Assembly: GCF_000429965.1 (NCBI RefSeq)
Contig: NZ_AUCW01000020.1
Coordinates: 48,935 to 112,934, forward strand
Length of the DNA stretch: 64,000 nt
Source: Desulfogranum mediterraneum DSM 13871
Lineage (GTDB): Bacteria; Desulfobacterota; Desulfobulbia; Desulfobulbales; Desulfobulbaceae
Reading direction: 5' to 3'
Shown here piece after piece: positions 18,460 through 27,048 of the stretch. A model generated the notes under the pieces. It was not told the DNA's origin, did no database searches, and saw only the letters and a program-made list of their open reading frames with translations. Made by a program: the position numbers and the translations under genes. Every line of letters starts with the position of its first letter. The stretch's first letter is position 1.

Positions 18460-18705
18460 GCGCTCGTCGTTTCATGGAAAGAGAGGAGAGAGGGCAGTGC
18501 AGCGAAAATTTTTCTGAAAGACGTCCCCCCATGCCATAACTCAGCGACGTATTTCACCTGATCGGACGGCTTGAGCATGACCCCGAAACCCCTTAAAGTT
18601 ACGTCCCTAATGAAGCATGGGGCGGAAACATAGAGCGTCTTCTGGCTGAAGGCTCTGTACCGTTCTTGCGGTGAGATGGAGCTGGGGTATTTCTGCCGTT
18701 CCTCT
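18460..18705 (-). pseudogene. Remnant of a tyrosine integrase N-terminus (older element)
   Basis: On the minus strand this segment encodes RDVTLRGFGVMLKPSDQ and VKYVAELWHGGTSFRKIF, which matches the N-terminal arm-binding domain of the intact integrase at 25568-26707 (RDATLRGFGVKVNPSGQ, VKYVAELWHEGKSFRKTF). Similarity runs from the start codon region to about residue 75 and then stops. It lies in the same position relative to its tRNA-Sec copy as the intact integrase, so it is what is left of an earlier element at the same site. Confidence 0.85.
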
Positions 18706-18766
18706 GCTGGATCTAGAGTAGAGGACGGGACCGATTTCAGGCTGAATCCGGGGGAATCGGGAGAGA

Positions 18767-18896
18767 TGCCCCCCAAGGAACTTGAGGAGCTAACGCATTA
18801 GAATGAATGGCGGAAGTGCATGGGAATCGAACCCACCTGACAGGCTGTTCACCCGTCACACCGGATTTGAAGTCCGGGAGGGCCACCAGTGCCCTT
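18767..18896. repeat. Left attachment-site repeat with truncated tRNA-Sec copy
   Basis: Identical over 130 bp to 26783-26912. It contains 89 nt of the tRNA-Sec 3' part (minus strand, CCA at 18808-18810) but diverges before the 5' acceptor strand (GTGCCCTT then CAATG instead of TCCACTTCC), so it cannot form the acceptor stem. This is the att copy left by site-specific integration. Confidence 0.9.
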
Positions 18897-19197
18897 CAAT
18901 GATTCCATATAATTAGCCCACCATGATCCTATCCAGTAGATGCACAGTAGATGTTTCGACACATTTCAGGAAGTGCCGGTTGCAGTTTCCTGCAAGGTAG
19001 CACTGTAGCGTTTCTTATGTCAATGCTCATCAGTTACAAGTATAGGGCTCTTGACCGTTGAGAAATTCTTCTTGGCAGTAATCATGAGCCTGCTCAACAG
19101 ACTCCTTTTTTCTAGCTTATAAACAGTTGCACTTACCAATGCATAGGTGTAATTACCTCTCGGAATTCAACAATTTTTCTACCAGGAGAAATTTCCT

Positions 19198-19575
19198 TTG
19201 AGATTTTTCACGCTGCTTACAATCTTAGTTATCTTGTCAGGGTGCTCTACTCACTCATCCAACCTTCAGGTCGGCAATAACCAATCCTATCTCAGCCTTA
19301 CTGACCAAAGACAAGCCCTACGAACCGTCCAAGAGTACGACTCTTTACCTGAAGGAGGGAAGATACTCGGAATTGTAGGCGCATCACGATGCCACAGAAA
19401 TTTCACGGAAACAGAACCAAGCAATGACATGGTAACCGTTGATCTTAAAGTCGCTGCATATGCTAAGGGTGCTGATGGTATAACAGATATTAAGATTAAG
19501 AAAGAATCTGGCCTCTCCAGCAACTGTTGGTATATCTTAGATGGTTCGGCAACAATGTTTATTCTCCCGGAATAG
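19198..19575 (+). CDS. Small cargo lipoprotein, RcsF-like appearance
   Basis: 125 residues. TTG start, preceded by AGGAG with 9-nt spacing. A lipoprotein signal peptide ends in the lipobox ILSGC (Cys16). The mature part has LGIVGASRCHRNF, then AAYAKGADGITDIKI and SSNCWYILDG, a pattern reminiscent of small YbjQ/RcsF-like alpha-beta domains with a Cys pair. Gene of the integrative element; AT-rich relative to the flanking chromosome. I do not recognise a specific family with certainty, and the function is unknown. Confidence 0.65.
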   Translation: MRFFTLLTILVILSGCSTHSSNLQVGNNQSYLSLTDQRQALRTVQEYDSLPEGGKILGIVGASRCHRNFTETEPSNDMVTVDLKVAAYAKGADGITDIKIKKESGLSSNCWYILDGSATMFILPE

Positions 19576-19820
19576 TAGCTTCAGGGAATTCTGACACAAA
19601 TTTGTGAGACCCCATATCCCCCTATCTGCGAAACCGTTTCCCCCGGTGCCGGGCCTCCTTCCTGGTACCCCTCTAAAAAGGCAAGGTTCCTCTTGCTTTA
19701 AAAACGTGGCTTGTGGTGATCGTTTAGGTTAATGATATCGGTGGCATGCGTAGACACAGAAGGTCCAGGAGAGAGCCTGTTAGAGGCCCTCTCGCGGCTG
19801 TCTGGTAGTGTGCCACTGGG

Positions 19821-20396
19821 TCATGCTGCCTTCACCAGCTTGCTGGCCTTCACATTGTAGATCGATGCTCTACTACAGCCGTACTCCCTGGCCAACTCTG
19901 TCGGTGTAGCTCCTTGCTTGAGCTTCCCCTTGATCTCTACCTTCTGTTCATCGGTGAGCTTTGCAGGGCGACCCATGTGCTTACCTGCTGCCTTGGCTGC
20001 TGCTATGCCCTCCTGTTGACGCTGTCTGATCAGTGACCTTTCGAACTGGGCAAAGTTTGCCAGCATGCCGAACATGAGAAGCTGCATGGGGTCTGCCTCC
20101 TTGCCGGGGACGAATACCATATTCTCCTTGTGGAATGTCACGGTGACCCCTTTCTCCAGGAGTTCATTGACGATGGTATGGAGGTCGATAACTGACCGTC
20201 CCAACCGTGAAAGCTCATGGACGTGGAGGTGGTCTCCCTCTCGTACATAGTCCATCATTGCCTTCAGCTCCGGGCGGTTCATGCTCTTACCTGATACCTT
20301 CTCTTCAAAGATCTTGTCCAGATCCATCTCTCCCAGTTGCCTACCTGTGTTCTGATCTACAGAACTTACCCTGATGTATCCCACCTGTTTGCTCAC
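19821..20396 (-). CDS. Serine recombinase (resolvase/DNA invertase family)
   Basis: 191 residues, full length for the small resolvase/invertase group. The catalytic domain begins VGYIRVSSVDQN with the nucleophile Ser12 in the RVSS motif; HELSRLGRSVIDL and the E-helix FAQFERSLIRQRQQEGI follow. The C-terminal helix-turn-helix is ATPTELAREYGCSRASIYN. GTG start with GGAGGGAG upstream. A consensus sigma-70 promoter lies 36 bp upstream. Part of the tRNA-Sec element, where it may resolve element multimers or drive inversion. Confidence 0.93.
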   Translation of the reverse strand: MSKQVGYIRVSSVDQNTGRQLGEMDLDKIFEEKVSGKSMNRPELKAMMDYVREGDHLHVHELSRLGRSVIDLHTIVNELLEKGVTVTFHKENMVFVPGKEADPMQLLMFGMLANFAQFERSLIRQRQQEGIAAAKAAGKHMGRPAKLTDEQKVEIKGKLKQGATPTELAREYGCSRASIYNVKASKLVKAA

Positions 20397-20431
20397 GACT
20401 CCCTCCTTGTTTGGCGTTAAGTGTCATTTAC

Positions 20432-20460
20432 TCTATAGACCTTTCTAGAAACAATGTCAA
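20432..20460 (-). promoter_or_regulatory. Sigma-70 promoter of the serine recombinase
   Basis: Minus strand TTGACA (20455-20460), 17-nt spacer, TATAGA (20432-20437). The spacer contains the palindrome TTCTAGAA, a possible operator or recombinase subsite. The rest of 20461-20896 is non-coding with no further feature I can support. Confidence 0.75.
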
Positions 20461-20896
20461 GAAGTCCTTCTCGAACCTTTATAACGCTCGCTTGTAACGT
20501 GTCGGAAAGGTGTACCTTTTTGGAATCTATCCGGTTTGATGCCTCTGTTTCCGGGGTGTTCCCCTATGTCGCTGACTTCCTGTATTTAATCAATCATGCC
20601 CTCTAATAGAGAGGTAGACGCCTGCTGATTACTATTTGGTAACTCCAGTATTTAAGCACTGAGCACAGTCCCTCTCTCAGCAGTTCACAAACGATCCCCA
20701 TGGTGGGCATTCAGGTTCACCTCACGCCTGTCTCAAGGCTGGCTAGCTACCAGCTGCCCGTACTCAAACCATGGGGGTTGTCCTTTCAACGTGAGGCATC
20801 CATTCGACCAAACCAACACAGACACCAGGAGAATCCCTGCAGACCACATGGAGTGGGCCGGGGGGAGGTGTCTCAATTCAATCGCCGTGAGGTAAT

Positions 20897-22321
20897 ATGA
20901 ACAAGACAGCAGTAACCGTAGTTGATGCAGTAATGGGTACCGGGAAATCAACCTGGGTAGCCTTGAAGATCAAAGAGGAGCAGAGCCGCTACGTGGTAGT
21001 CCTGCCAAGGCTGACAGAGCTTGAGCGCTATGAAGAACTCCTGGAGGGCCTGGAAGGGGTTGTATCCCTGAGAGATGATAAGGAGCAGGGCAAGAGTCAG
21101 AGTAAGCGGGAACTCTTCAAGGAGGCCCTGGTTGACGCCCAGGTGATCCTGATTACTCATGCCCTGTTCGAGAACTACCTGACCCCAGACACCTTCGAGA
21201 TCATCGGGGAGGGTGAATGGTCGTTGATCATGGATGAAGTGATTACCGCCTTTGAGCCTGTCAAAGGGGTGACTGATACAGATATCATTGGATTGATTGG
21301 TAAGCAGGTGATGCGAAGGGAGCCAGTGAAGGGGAAAGTGGCCAGGTTGGTGCCAGATCCTGGAATGGCTGCATGCTATCGGGCTGCTCCTGCTACAGAG
21401 GCATCGAAGGCCCAGAAGCATTTTGTGGGGGCTGCTCAGATCAAGGATGTCTACGCTATCGAAAACGACAACGGTAAGGACTTCATGGCCTTCTCACTGA
21501 GGGAAGAGCGGCTGAACGCTTTCAAGGACGTTATCATCCTGACCTATCCGTTTAAGGACACAGATCTTGACTATTGGTTCCAGGTCAAAGGCTGGAAGGT
21601 GGAACATATGAAGCTAACCAGAGAGACCAAGACCAACTCCCTGGATGACTACAAGCTGACGTCCCATGATGGCCAGTACTCCGGCAAGGAGTTTGCTGAG
21701 CTGATAGAGCTGGTGAATGTAGAGCAGCGAGGGGTTAGGCCTCATGAGAGATATGGAACAAAGCCTGGTCACTTCAGTGCTACAGACTCCAAGAAGCGCC
21801 TGGTAATGAAGAAGGGTGGCAACGTGGGTAAAGAGGTGCAGCAGATTAGGAAAGCTCTGAGACGTGAATTTCGGCATCCTAAGGATAGGTCCCGTAGGGT
21901 TGATCCAGGGGACTTCATGTTCTCTTGCCGTAAGGAATGCATCCCTGTGTGGGCAGAGCCTAAGAATTCACTGTCCAAAGCCTTCATCGGAAGGGATACA
22001 TGGGTCGCTTTCAATACACGTGGCATCAATGATCATGCTCATAGGCATCACCTTGCGTTCCTCTATAACGTGTTTCCGCAGCCTGAGATTGAAAAGACCG
22101 TCCAGGCGTTCGACCTGAACTATAACCGGGACCAGTACGCCTTGCACGTCCTGATTCAGTGGGTGTGGAGGTCAGCTATCCGGAAGGGGGAAAGGATACG
22201 CTTGTACCTGCCCAGTGATCGTATGAGGAGGATTCTGTTGGAATGGCTAAGAGTACCACATTGGGGTATGCTCGAAAAGAACGTGCGCGAAAACCGCGCA
22301 TTGAGGTGTTTATATATTTGA
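20897..22321 (+). CDS. Superfamily 2-type helicase/ATPase of the integrative element
   Basis: 474 residues. Walker A VVDAVMGTGKSTWVAL at ~residues 8-23 and a DEAD-like Walker B SLIMDEVITAFEP at ~111-123 place it with plasmid/phage replication helicases or ATPases. A likely motif III-like ILTYPF occurs near residue 217. The C-terminal half (FNTRGINDHAHRHHLAFLYNVF, IQWVWRSAIRKGERIRLYLPS) is characteristic of replication helicases of small phage-like elements. GAGG lies 6 nt before the ATG. It is the largest gene of the element and presumably drives its replication. Exact family uncertain. Confidence 0.75.
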   Translation: MNKTAVTVVDAVMGTGKSTWVALKIKEEQSRYVVVLPRLTELERYEELLEGLEGVVSLRDDKEQGKSQSKRELFKEALVDAQVILITHALFENYLTPDTFEIIGEGEWSLIMDEVITAFEPVKGVTDTDIIGLIGKQVMRREPVKGKVARLVPDPGMAACYRAAPATEASKAQKHFVGAAQIKDVYAIENDNGKDFMAFSLREERLNAFKDVIILTYPFKDTDLDYWFQVKGWKVEHMKLTRETKTNSLDDYKLTSHDGQYSGKEFAELIELVNVEQRGVRPHERYGTKPGHFSATDSKKRLVMKKGGNVGKEVQQIRKALRREFRHPKDRSRRVDPGDFMFSCRKECIPVWAEPKNSLSKAFIGRDTWVAFNTRGINDHAHRHHLAFLYNVFPQPEIEKTVQAFDLNYNRDQYALHVLIQWVWRSAIRKGERIRLYLPSDRMRRILLEWLRVPHWGMLEKNVRENRALRCLYI

Positions 22322-23032
22322 AAGTAGGTTGTTATTGAAAGTGGTACTTATATAGAAACTAGAAGTTATCTCTAATGAAGAATGTTGATAGCGAGTGGCT
22401 ACCATGGGAGATCCCTGGTTCACCAGGAGGAGATCCACCTGGAACTGATCCTATTGATTCCATAATCACTGATAGTCTCCTGATGGTATGCTTAAGCCAA
22501 TGATGACCGTAGGCTTCTGGTTGGCAAGGGCATACCCTGGGGAGACCTCCAGGCTGAATACCTCATAAGCATAGGTTACCGGCGGTATGTTCCCTCCCTC
22601 CTCACTCGGAGCGCTTCGCGTCCTACGTTCGCTCGGGTCCATTTCATGGAGACCATCCTTTTTCATTTCCTGATCATCCATTGCTGAAAGGAAAGTACCC
22701 TACGAACTAGATCAGCAAATACTGGTCACTCCTCCAGCTGATAACCCTGATCCCTAAGCCCTAGCCACAGTTTTCCTATAGTGCTCACGCTGTGATTCCT
22801 CATGGCCTATCTCCCTGGTGAACATTCATTGGGAAGAGGTAGGTCTTGAGGGTCACGCTGAGCTGTCCAGTCCTTGTTTTCCTGTATCTGTCTTTTTGCC
22901 CTCAGGCTCACCACCCGTTGCTACCCGTTGACCAGAGCATTCAACAACTCCCAGGAGGGACTCCTCATCGCCTGGAAGGATCGAGAGGGATGTCTCCCAT
23001 GGATTCCTGGAGGCCTGCCACATCGTGTCATG
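22322..23032. other. Non-coding stretch of the integrative element
   Basis: No convincing gene. A 41-codon frame (22375-22500, MKNVDSEWLPWE...) and an antisense 71-codon frame (22466-22681) exist but lack ribosome binding sites. An imperfect inverted repeat, CTCGGAGCGCTTCGCG with ACGTTCGCTCGGGT, lies near 22606-22638. Confidence 0.4.
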
Positions 23033-23084
23033 TATACGCTGATGTATAGGGAAATGGCAGTGGCTAGATATACGTTAGTGTATA
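23033..23084. promoter_or_regulatory. Two tandem operators, TATAC-N6-GTATA
   Basis: TATAC-GCTGAT-GTATA (23033-23048) and TATAC-GTTAGT-GTATA (23069-23084) are inverted repeats of the same form, 36 bp apart. They lie ~120-170 bp upstream of the small gene at 23201 and look like binding sites for a dimeric repressor controlling the 23201-25224 gene run. Confidence 0.65.
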
Positions 23085-23200
23085 TAACTATTTGAACTTA
23101 TTGATATTTTGTGCTTGACCTGCGCCTTGGTCGTCGTCTACTGTTGCGCCGCGAAATTCACAATCAACCTTAATCAATAACAACAGAATGGAGAGAGCAA

Positions 23201-23479
23201 ATGGATATGGTTTGTAAGGTCGACGGAATTGGAGAAGTTGAGGTCTGTGACAGGTGCGAGGTCTACGCTGAGAGTGCTGATCATGTCTCGGCTGTCCATG
23301 CATATGCGTCGGATCTTCATGGGCCACGCCGCTATGTAATCGTGAGCAATGCCGCTGGAGAGGGGGAGATAGGTGGTATTCCTGATCTGTCCGCCCTGAC
23401 CGATGCTATCGGAGAAAAGGTGAAAGAGCTGTATGAACGTATCATGGCCCTTGATGATCACCGTGTACTAGGACGTTAA
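23201..23479 (+). CDS. Hypothetical small protein of the integrative element
   Basis: 92 residues, GGAGAGAG ribosome binding site 3-5 nt before the ATG. The N-terminus carries VCKVDGIGEVEVCDRCEVYAE, with three cysteines (a lone Cys then CDRC) that could bind metal; the C-terminal half is helical (ALTDAIGEKVKELYERIMAL). No family recognised. First gene after the tandem operators. Confidence 0.6.
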   Translation: MDMVCKVDGIGEVEVCDRCEVYAESADHVSAVHAYASDLHGPRRYVIVSNAAGEGEIGGIPDLSALTDAIGEKVKELYERIMALDDHRVLGR

Positions 23480-23645
23480 AAACTATTCATCACCTGGGGA
23501 GGTCTCCGCTGTCGGAGCAGCTGTCGCTGTCGGCTCATATCGGCTGAATGGTAGGCCTCCCTGTTATCCTCCCTGCTGTACCATCCATTCCCCACCGGGA
23601 GTCCTTAGCTGATCACCCGCTTGCCCCACAGCAATCAACCTCCCC

Positions 23646-24290
23646 ATGAACAGCGACCAGAAGATGTCCTCAAGGCAGATCGCTGAGCGGACTGGGAAGG
23701 AACACAAGCATGTTATGCGGGACATTAGAACCCTGGTAGATCAGGAGGCTATACATGAATCCAGTTTTGGATTGATGTCCTATCCTGTTGAGATCGGGAA
23801 TGGCGCAGTCCGCCAGAGCCAGATGTACCAACTCGACTTCCACGCCACCATGACCCTGATCACAGGCTACCGGGCTGACCTCAGGGCTGCTGTGATCGCT
23901 CGCTGGATTGAGCTGGAGACTTTACTCCAATGGAGGAGAACAACCATGAGCGAACTCATGACAATCAACGGTGACCTGAAAGAGGTCAATGGCGAAATGA
24001 TGATGAGCAGCAAGCAGATCGCGGAGCCGCTCTGTGAACCTGGGGATCTTCCACGGCATGATAATGTAAAGCGTGCCATGGAACGCCTTGAACTTAGGGA
24101 ATTAATTGTTGTTACCCCAATGGAGGAAGAACAAATTGACTCGATGGGACGGGCACATAAGGTGAAGGTCTACTACGTAAACGAGGACCACTCGTACATC
24201 GTGGTTGCCCAGCTCTCCCCTGAGTTCACCGCAAAGCTCGTCCATGAGTGGCGACGGTTGACTGAGGAGAACCATGAGCTGCCCCCTTAA
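23646..24290 (+). CDS. Rha-family phage regulatory protein with duplicated recognition region
   Basis: 214 residues. Residues ~6-85 match the phage Rha regulatory domain (SSRQIAERTGKEHKHVMRDIR, QMYQLDFHATMTLITGY). A second SSKQIAEPLCE segment at ~118 starts another winged-helix-like part (RHDNVKRAMERLE) ending at ~205. Rha proteins are found in lambdoid-like phages and interfere with growth without integration host factor. It overlaps the next gene by 17 nt. Supports a prophage or phage-satellite origin of the element. Confidence 0.85.
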   Translation: MNSDQKMSSRQIAERTGKEHKHVMRDIRTLVDQEAIHESSFGLMSYPVEIGNGAVRQSQMYQLDFHATMTLITGYRADLRAAVIARWIELETLLQWRRTTMSELMTINGDLKEVNGEMMMSSKQIAEPLCEPGDLPRHDNVKRAMERLELRELIVVTPMEEEQIDSMGRAHKVKVYYVNEDHSYIVVAQLSPEFTAKLVHEWRRLTEENHELPP

Positions 24291-25224
24291 AACAGGGGGA
24301 CAGGTAAGATACCTCCAGATCATCCCGGAGCACCCTGAACCAGCAATCACCCCGTTTGACTATGAAGACCATGAAGTTCGCACCATCACCAAAGATGGAG
24401 AACCTTGGTTTGTTGCCAAGGATGTCGCTGAGGTGCTGGGGTACGTTAACCTAAGTAGGGATGTCGAGAGACACTGTAAGTATGTTGAAATACTTAAAAG
24501 TACCGAAACGGTACCTTTGGATATCCCGCCTCGTGGCCTGCAGATCATCCCAGAGTCAGACCTTTATCGACTCATCATCAAGTCCAGGCTTGCCGGAGTT
24601 GAACAGTTCGAGGCCTGGGTGATGGAAGAGGTGTTGCCCTTATATCTTGCGAAATCGTCCAACGTCAGTACACTTGGTCAACAGGATGTCATAAAGAGAA
24701 AGGATAGGTTAAGGTTTGATTATATTAACAAGGAGGAAAACATGGAACCTGTTAGTTTGGTGGCAACCATCGGCACATGTGCTTCAACACTAAAAACAGT
24801 CGTCGGCCTGTTCAAGGATGTCAAAACCCAAGTGTCAGAGGGTAAGGGGAGCGAAGCGTTAGGCTCTATAAATGATGCAGAGGGGAAGGTTTCTGAACTG
24901 CTCGCATCTTTGATAGAGATTCAAACTAGTACAATCAGGATCCAGGACGAAAACAGGCGGCTTACTGAAAAGTTGAGAGCTAGAGATGATTGGAGTGAAC
25001 GTCTCAATGAGTATGTAAAAACGAGAACAGATGGTAGAGCTGTTGTCTATCAACATACGGGCGACATAGGTGAGTATGCATGCCCAGCTTGTATTGAAAC
25101 GCGTAGAGGGATATTTCCGCTACAAGACCAAAATACATATGGTGGTAATTCCCAATGTCCAGAATGTAAATCTATGTACAATACAAGAGAGAGGGCAGGT
25201 ATTACAGGTGCCAAACTGATTTAG
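24274..25224 (+). CDS. BRO-N domain protein fused to a zinc-ribbon C-terminal module
   Basis: 316 residues. Residues ~25-125 are a BRO-N domain (FDYEDHEVRTITKDGEPWFVAKDVAEVLGY; SDLYRLIIKSRLAGVEQFEAWV), a DNA-binding module typical of phage antirepressors. Residues ~157-316 hold a helical segment (LKTVVGLFKDVKTQV, LASLIEIQTSTIRIQDENRRLTEKL) and a zinc ribbon (YACPACIE ... SQCPECKSMY). The second module begins at an in-frame ATG (24742) with a perfect AAGGAGG 6 nt upstream, so it may also be made alone. The 5' end overlaps rha by 17 nt. Confidence 0.82.
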   Translation: MSCPLKTGGQVRYLQIIPEHPEPAITPFDYEDHEVRTITKDGEPWFVAKDVAEVLGYVNLSRDVERHCKYVEILKSTETVPLDIPPRGLQIIPESDLYRLIIKSRLAGVEQFEAWVMEEVLPLYLAKSSNVSTLGQQDVIKRKDRLRFDYINKEENMEPVSLVATIGTCASTLKTVVGLFKDVKTQVSEGKGSEALGSINDAEGKVSELLASLIEIQTSTIRIQDENRRLTEKLRARDDWSERLNEYVKTRTDGRAVVYQHTGDIGEYACPACIETRRGIFPLQDQNTYGGNSQCPECKSMYNTRERAGITGAKLI

Positions 25225-25346
25225 AGTTGAACTTTATTTATCAGGAGCATAGGGGGAAAACTAAAGGTCTCTATGCTATTGGTGTGAAAGGTCGGCAGGG
25301 ACCATGAGCTTGACGGCCATATAAGGTGTCCTGTTTCAAGACCCTC

Positions 25347-25517
25347 TCAGGTTATCCCGTACTCAATCTTCTCAATAGCCTCCCTTAGCAGTATCTCTGG
25401 CATGTACCGCTTACCATACCTGCCCATGGTTTCGCTCTCGATGGTATGACCGTCAAGCTCATGGATCATGAAGGGGTCAACCCGTTTATGTTTCAGATGG
25501 GTGATGATGAAAGGGGT
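25347..25517 (-). pseudogene. C-terminal remnant of a second tyrosine integrase
   Basis: On the minus strand an open stretch of 56 residues reads FIITHLKHKRVDPFMIHELDG, then HTIESETMGRYGKRYMPEILL and ends EKIEYGIT before TGA. This is the C-terminal end of phage-type tyrosine recombinases (HELxGHT, catalytic Tyr in MGRYGKRY). A TAG lies directly upstream. The sequence is unlike the C-terminus of the intact integrase 50 bp away (YIQWHSRENL), so it comes from a different integrase. Confidence 0.85.
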
Positions 25518-25567
25518 CTACATAGTGTACATACCCCTGAAGGAAGAGGCCTGTCCCCTGGAGGGAC

Positions 25568-26707
25568 TCAATACCTGACCATCTCCAATACCCTCTTTGC
25601 CACCAGCAGGTTCTCTCTGGAATGCCACTGGATGTACTGGGCGGTGATATCGTTGCTCTTGTGATTGAGCAAGCGTTTCACCATCAGGTAGTCTATGCCG
25701 ACCTCGGTTGCCCTGGTGGCAAAGGTTCTGCGGAGATCATGGCATTGAAAGGAGAACCCAAGTAACCCAGCGAGCCTGTTCAACGTGGATCGAGTATCCT
25801 TGATATGGCTGTCCTTCTTTTGTGTCGAGGGGAAGAGATATGGGGTGGAGTTCCTGGCCTTATCAATGATGGCCTGGGTAGCTGAGGTGACAGGTACGTA
25901 GTGTGGTCGTCTATTCTTGGGATCTTTAATGAGCAAGCAGAACACGCCGTCAACCTCTATGAGATCGTCCCATTTTAGTTTCAGGGCCTCGTTCTTACGT
26001 AGACCAGTGTAGAGGATCAACTGCAACCCTAAAACCATAGGGTGGCTGTCTGAGGTCGTTACACGCAACAATTCTCTGACCTCCTCAGCCTTCAGGTAAT
26101 GCTCCCTCTTCCGTGTTCCCCTATCCACCCGTTTGAGTTTCAGGACATCAACAGGATTGTTGTCGATGAGTTCATCGGCTCTCGCGTAGTTCATCAGGGC
26201 CGACAGGATCCGCATAGTCTTAGCTGCCTGGGAGAAAGTCGGCTTGCCGCCGTTGATCCCTTTATCCCTGATCTCGTAGAACCGTTTCTCCACCATATCT
26301 TTGCTGATGGAGTGGACAGGGGAATCTAACCAATCAGCGAGATAGAACCCGACAGCCTCCCGATAATCTTGAATCGTTCGCGGTTTCAGCCTTCCCCCTG
26401 AGAGATATTGCTCGAACAAAGAGCCTAAAGGGAGGTCTTTCTGGTGAATTTCGTGGACTCCTGCCTTGATGTCTGCGATTATTTCCAGAGCTTTCATTCT
26501 GGCTTCATGGAGAGACAGTAGAGGATATGCACCGAAAGTTTTTCTGAAAGACTTCCCCTCATGCCATAACTCAGCGACGTATTTTACCTGGCCTGACGGG
26601 TTAACCTTGACCCCGAATCCCCTTAATGTTGCGTCTCTAATGAAGTATGGAGTATCCTCTGACTGAAGGCTATTTAACGTTCTTGTGGTGAGATGAACCT
26701 GAGACAT
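25568..26707 (-). CDS. int: Tyrosine-type site-specific integrase
   Basis: 379 residues, full length. N-terminal arm-binding domain ~1-90 (RDATLRGFGVKVNPSGQVKY), core-binding ~95-190, catalytic domain ~195-379. Catalytic residues visible: Arg in YTGLRKNEALKLKWDD, Lys in KDPKNRRPHYVP, HDLRRTF (H-xx-R), then a late His/Trp near LNHKSND and Tyr in DITAQYIQWHS. Its start is 117 bp from the CCA end of the intact tRNA-Sec, the classic arrangement of an integrase beside its attachment site. It is the likely recombinase that placed the 18.8-26.8 kb element. Confidence 0.95.
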   Translation of the reverse strand: MSQVHLTTRTLNSLQSEDTPYFIRDATLRGFGVKVNPSGQVKYVAELWHEGKSFRKTFGAYPLLSLHEARMKALEIIADIKAGVHEIHQKDLPLGSLFEQYLSGGRLKPRTIQDYREAVGFYLADWLDSPVHSISKDMVEKRFYEIRDKGINGGKPTFSQAAKTMRILSALMNYARADELIDNNPVDVLKLKRVDRGTRKREHYLKAEEVRELLRVTTSDSHPMVLGLQLILYTGLRKNEALKLKWDDLIEVDGVFCLLIKDPKNRRPHYVPVTSATQAIIDKARNSTPYLFPSTQKKDSHIKDTRSTLNRLAGLLGFSFQCHDLRRTFATRATEVGIDYLMVKRLLNHKSNDITAQYIQWHSRENLLVAKRVLEMVRY

Positions 26708-26782
26708 TTCTTCCGCTCCTCTGGTAGATGTACAGTAGAGGATTGGACCGATTTCAGGCTAAATATGAGGAATCTGAAGAAT

Positions 26783-26912
26783 TGCCCCCCAAGGAACTTG
26801 AGGAGCTAACGCATTAGAATGAATGGCGGAAGTGCATGGGAATCGAACCCACCTGACAGGCTGTTCACCCGTCACACCGGATTTGAAGTCCGGGAGGGCC
26901 ACCAGTGCCCTT
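26783..26912. repeat. Right attachment-site direct repeat overlapping tRNA-Sec
   Basis: Identical 130-bp partner of 18767-18896. It covers the 3' 89 nt of the intact tRNA-Sec and 41 bp beyond its CCA. Together the two copies bound an ~8-kb element. Confidence 0.9.
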
Positions 26913-26921
26913 TCCACTTCC
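26824..26921 (-). tRNA. selC: tRNA-Sec (UCA anticodon)
   Basis: 98 nt with encoded CCA. The acceptor strands GGAAGTG and CACTTCC pair and are followed by GCCA. The anticodon stem-loop CCGGACTTCAAATCCGG carries TCA, and the long variable arm GACGGGTGAACAGCCTGTC is the size and form expected for bacterial tRNA-Sec; the T-arm is GGTGGGTTCGATTCCCA. It decodes UGA as selenocysteine, relevant to the two in-frame UGA genes in this window. It is also the integration site of the 18.8-26.8 kb element. Confidence 0.96.
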
Positions 26922-27048
26922 CCTTTTGCATCTTAAGCGTAATATGTATTGACCTGAAAAACAACTTTTTATTATAATCGAGCCGTTCGTCAAACCACCC
27001 CCTTATCAACCCAGAGTTATAACAGGATGGGATACTCCCAGAATAGAG

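Noticed and set aside
18767..18896. Second functional tRNA-Sec
   Set aside because: The 5' acceptor strand is absent, so the acceptor stem cannot form; it is an att-site remnant.
22375..22681. Two short frames (+ 41 codons, - 71 codons)
   Set aside because: They overlap on opposite strands, lack ribosome binding sites, and the minus frame runs through an inverted repeat.
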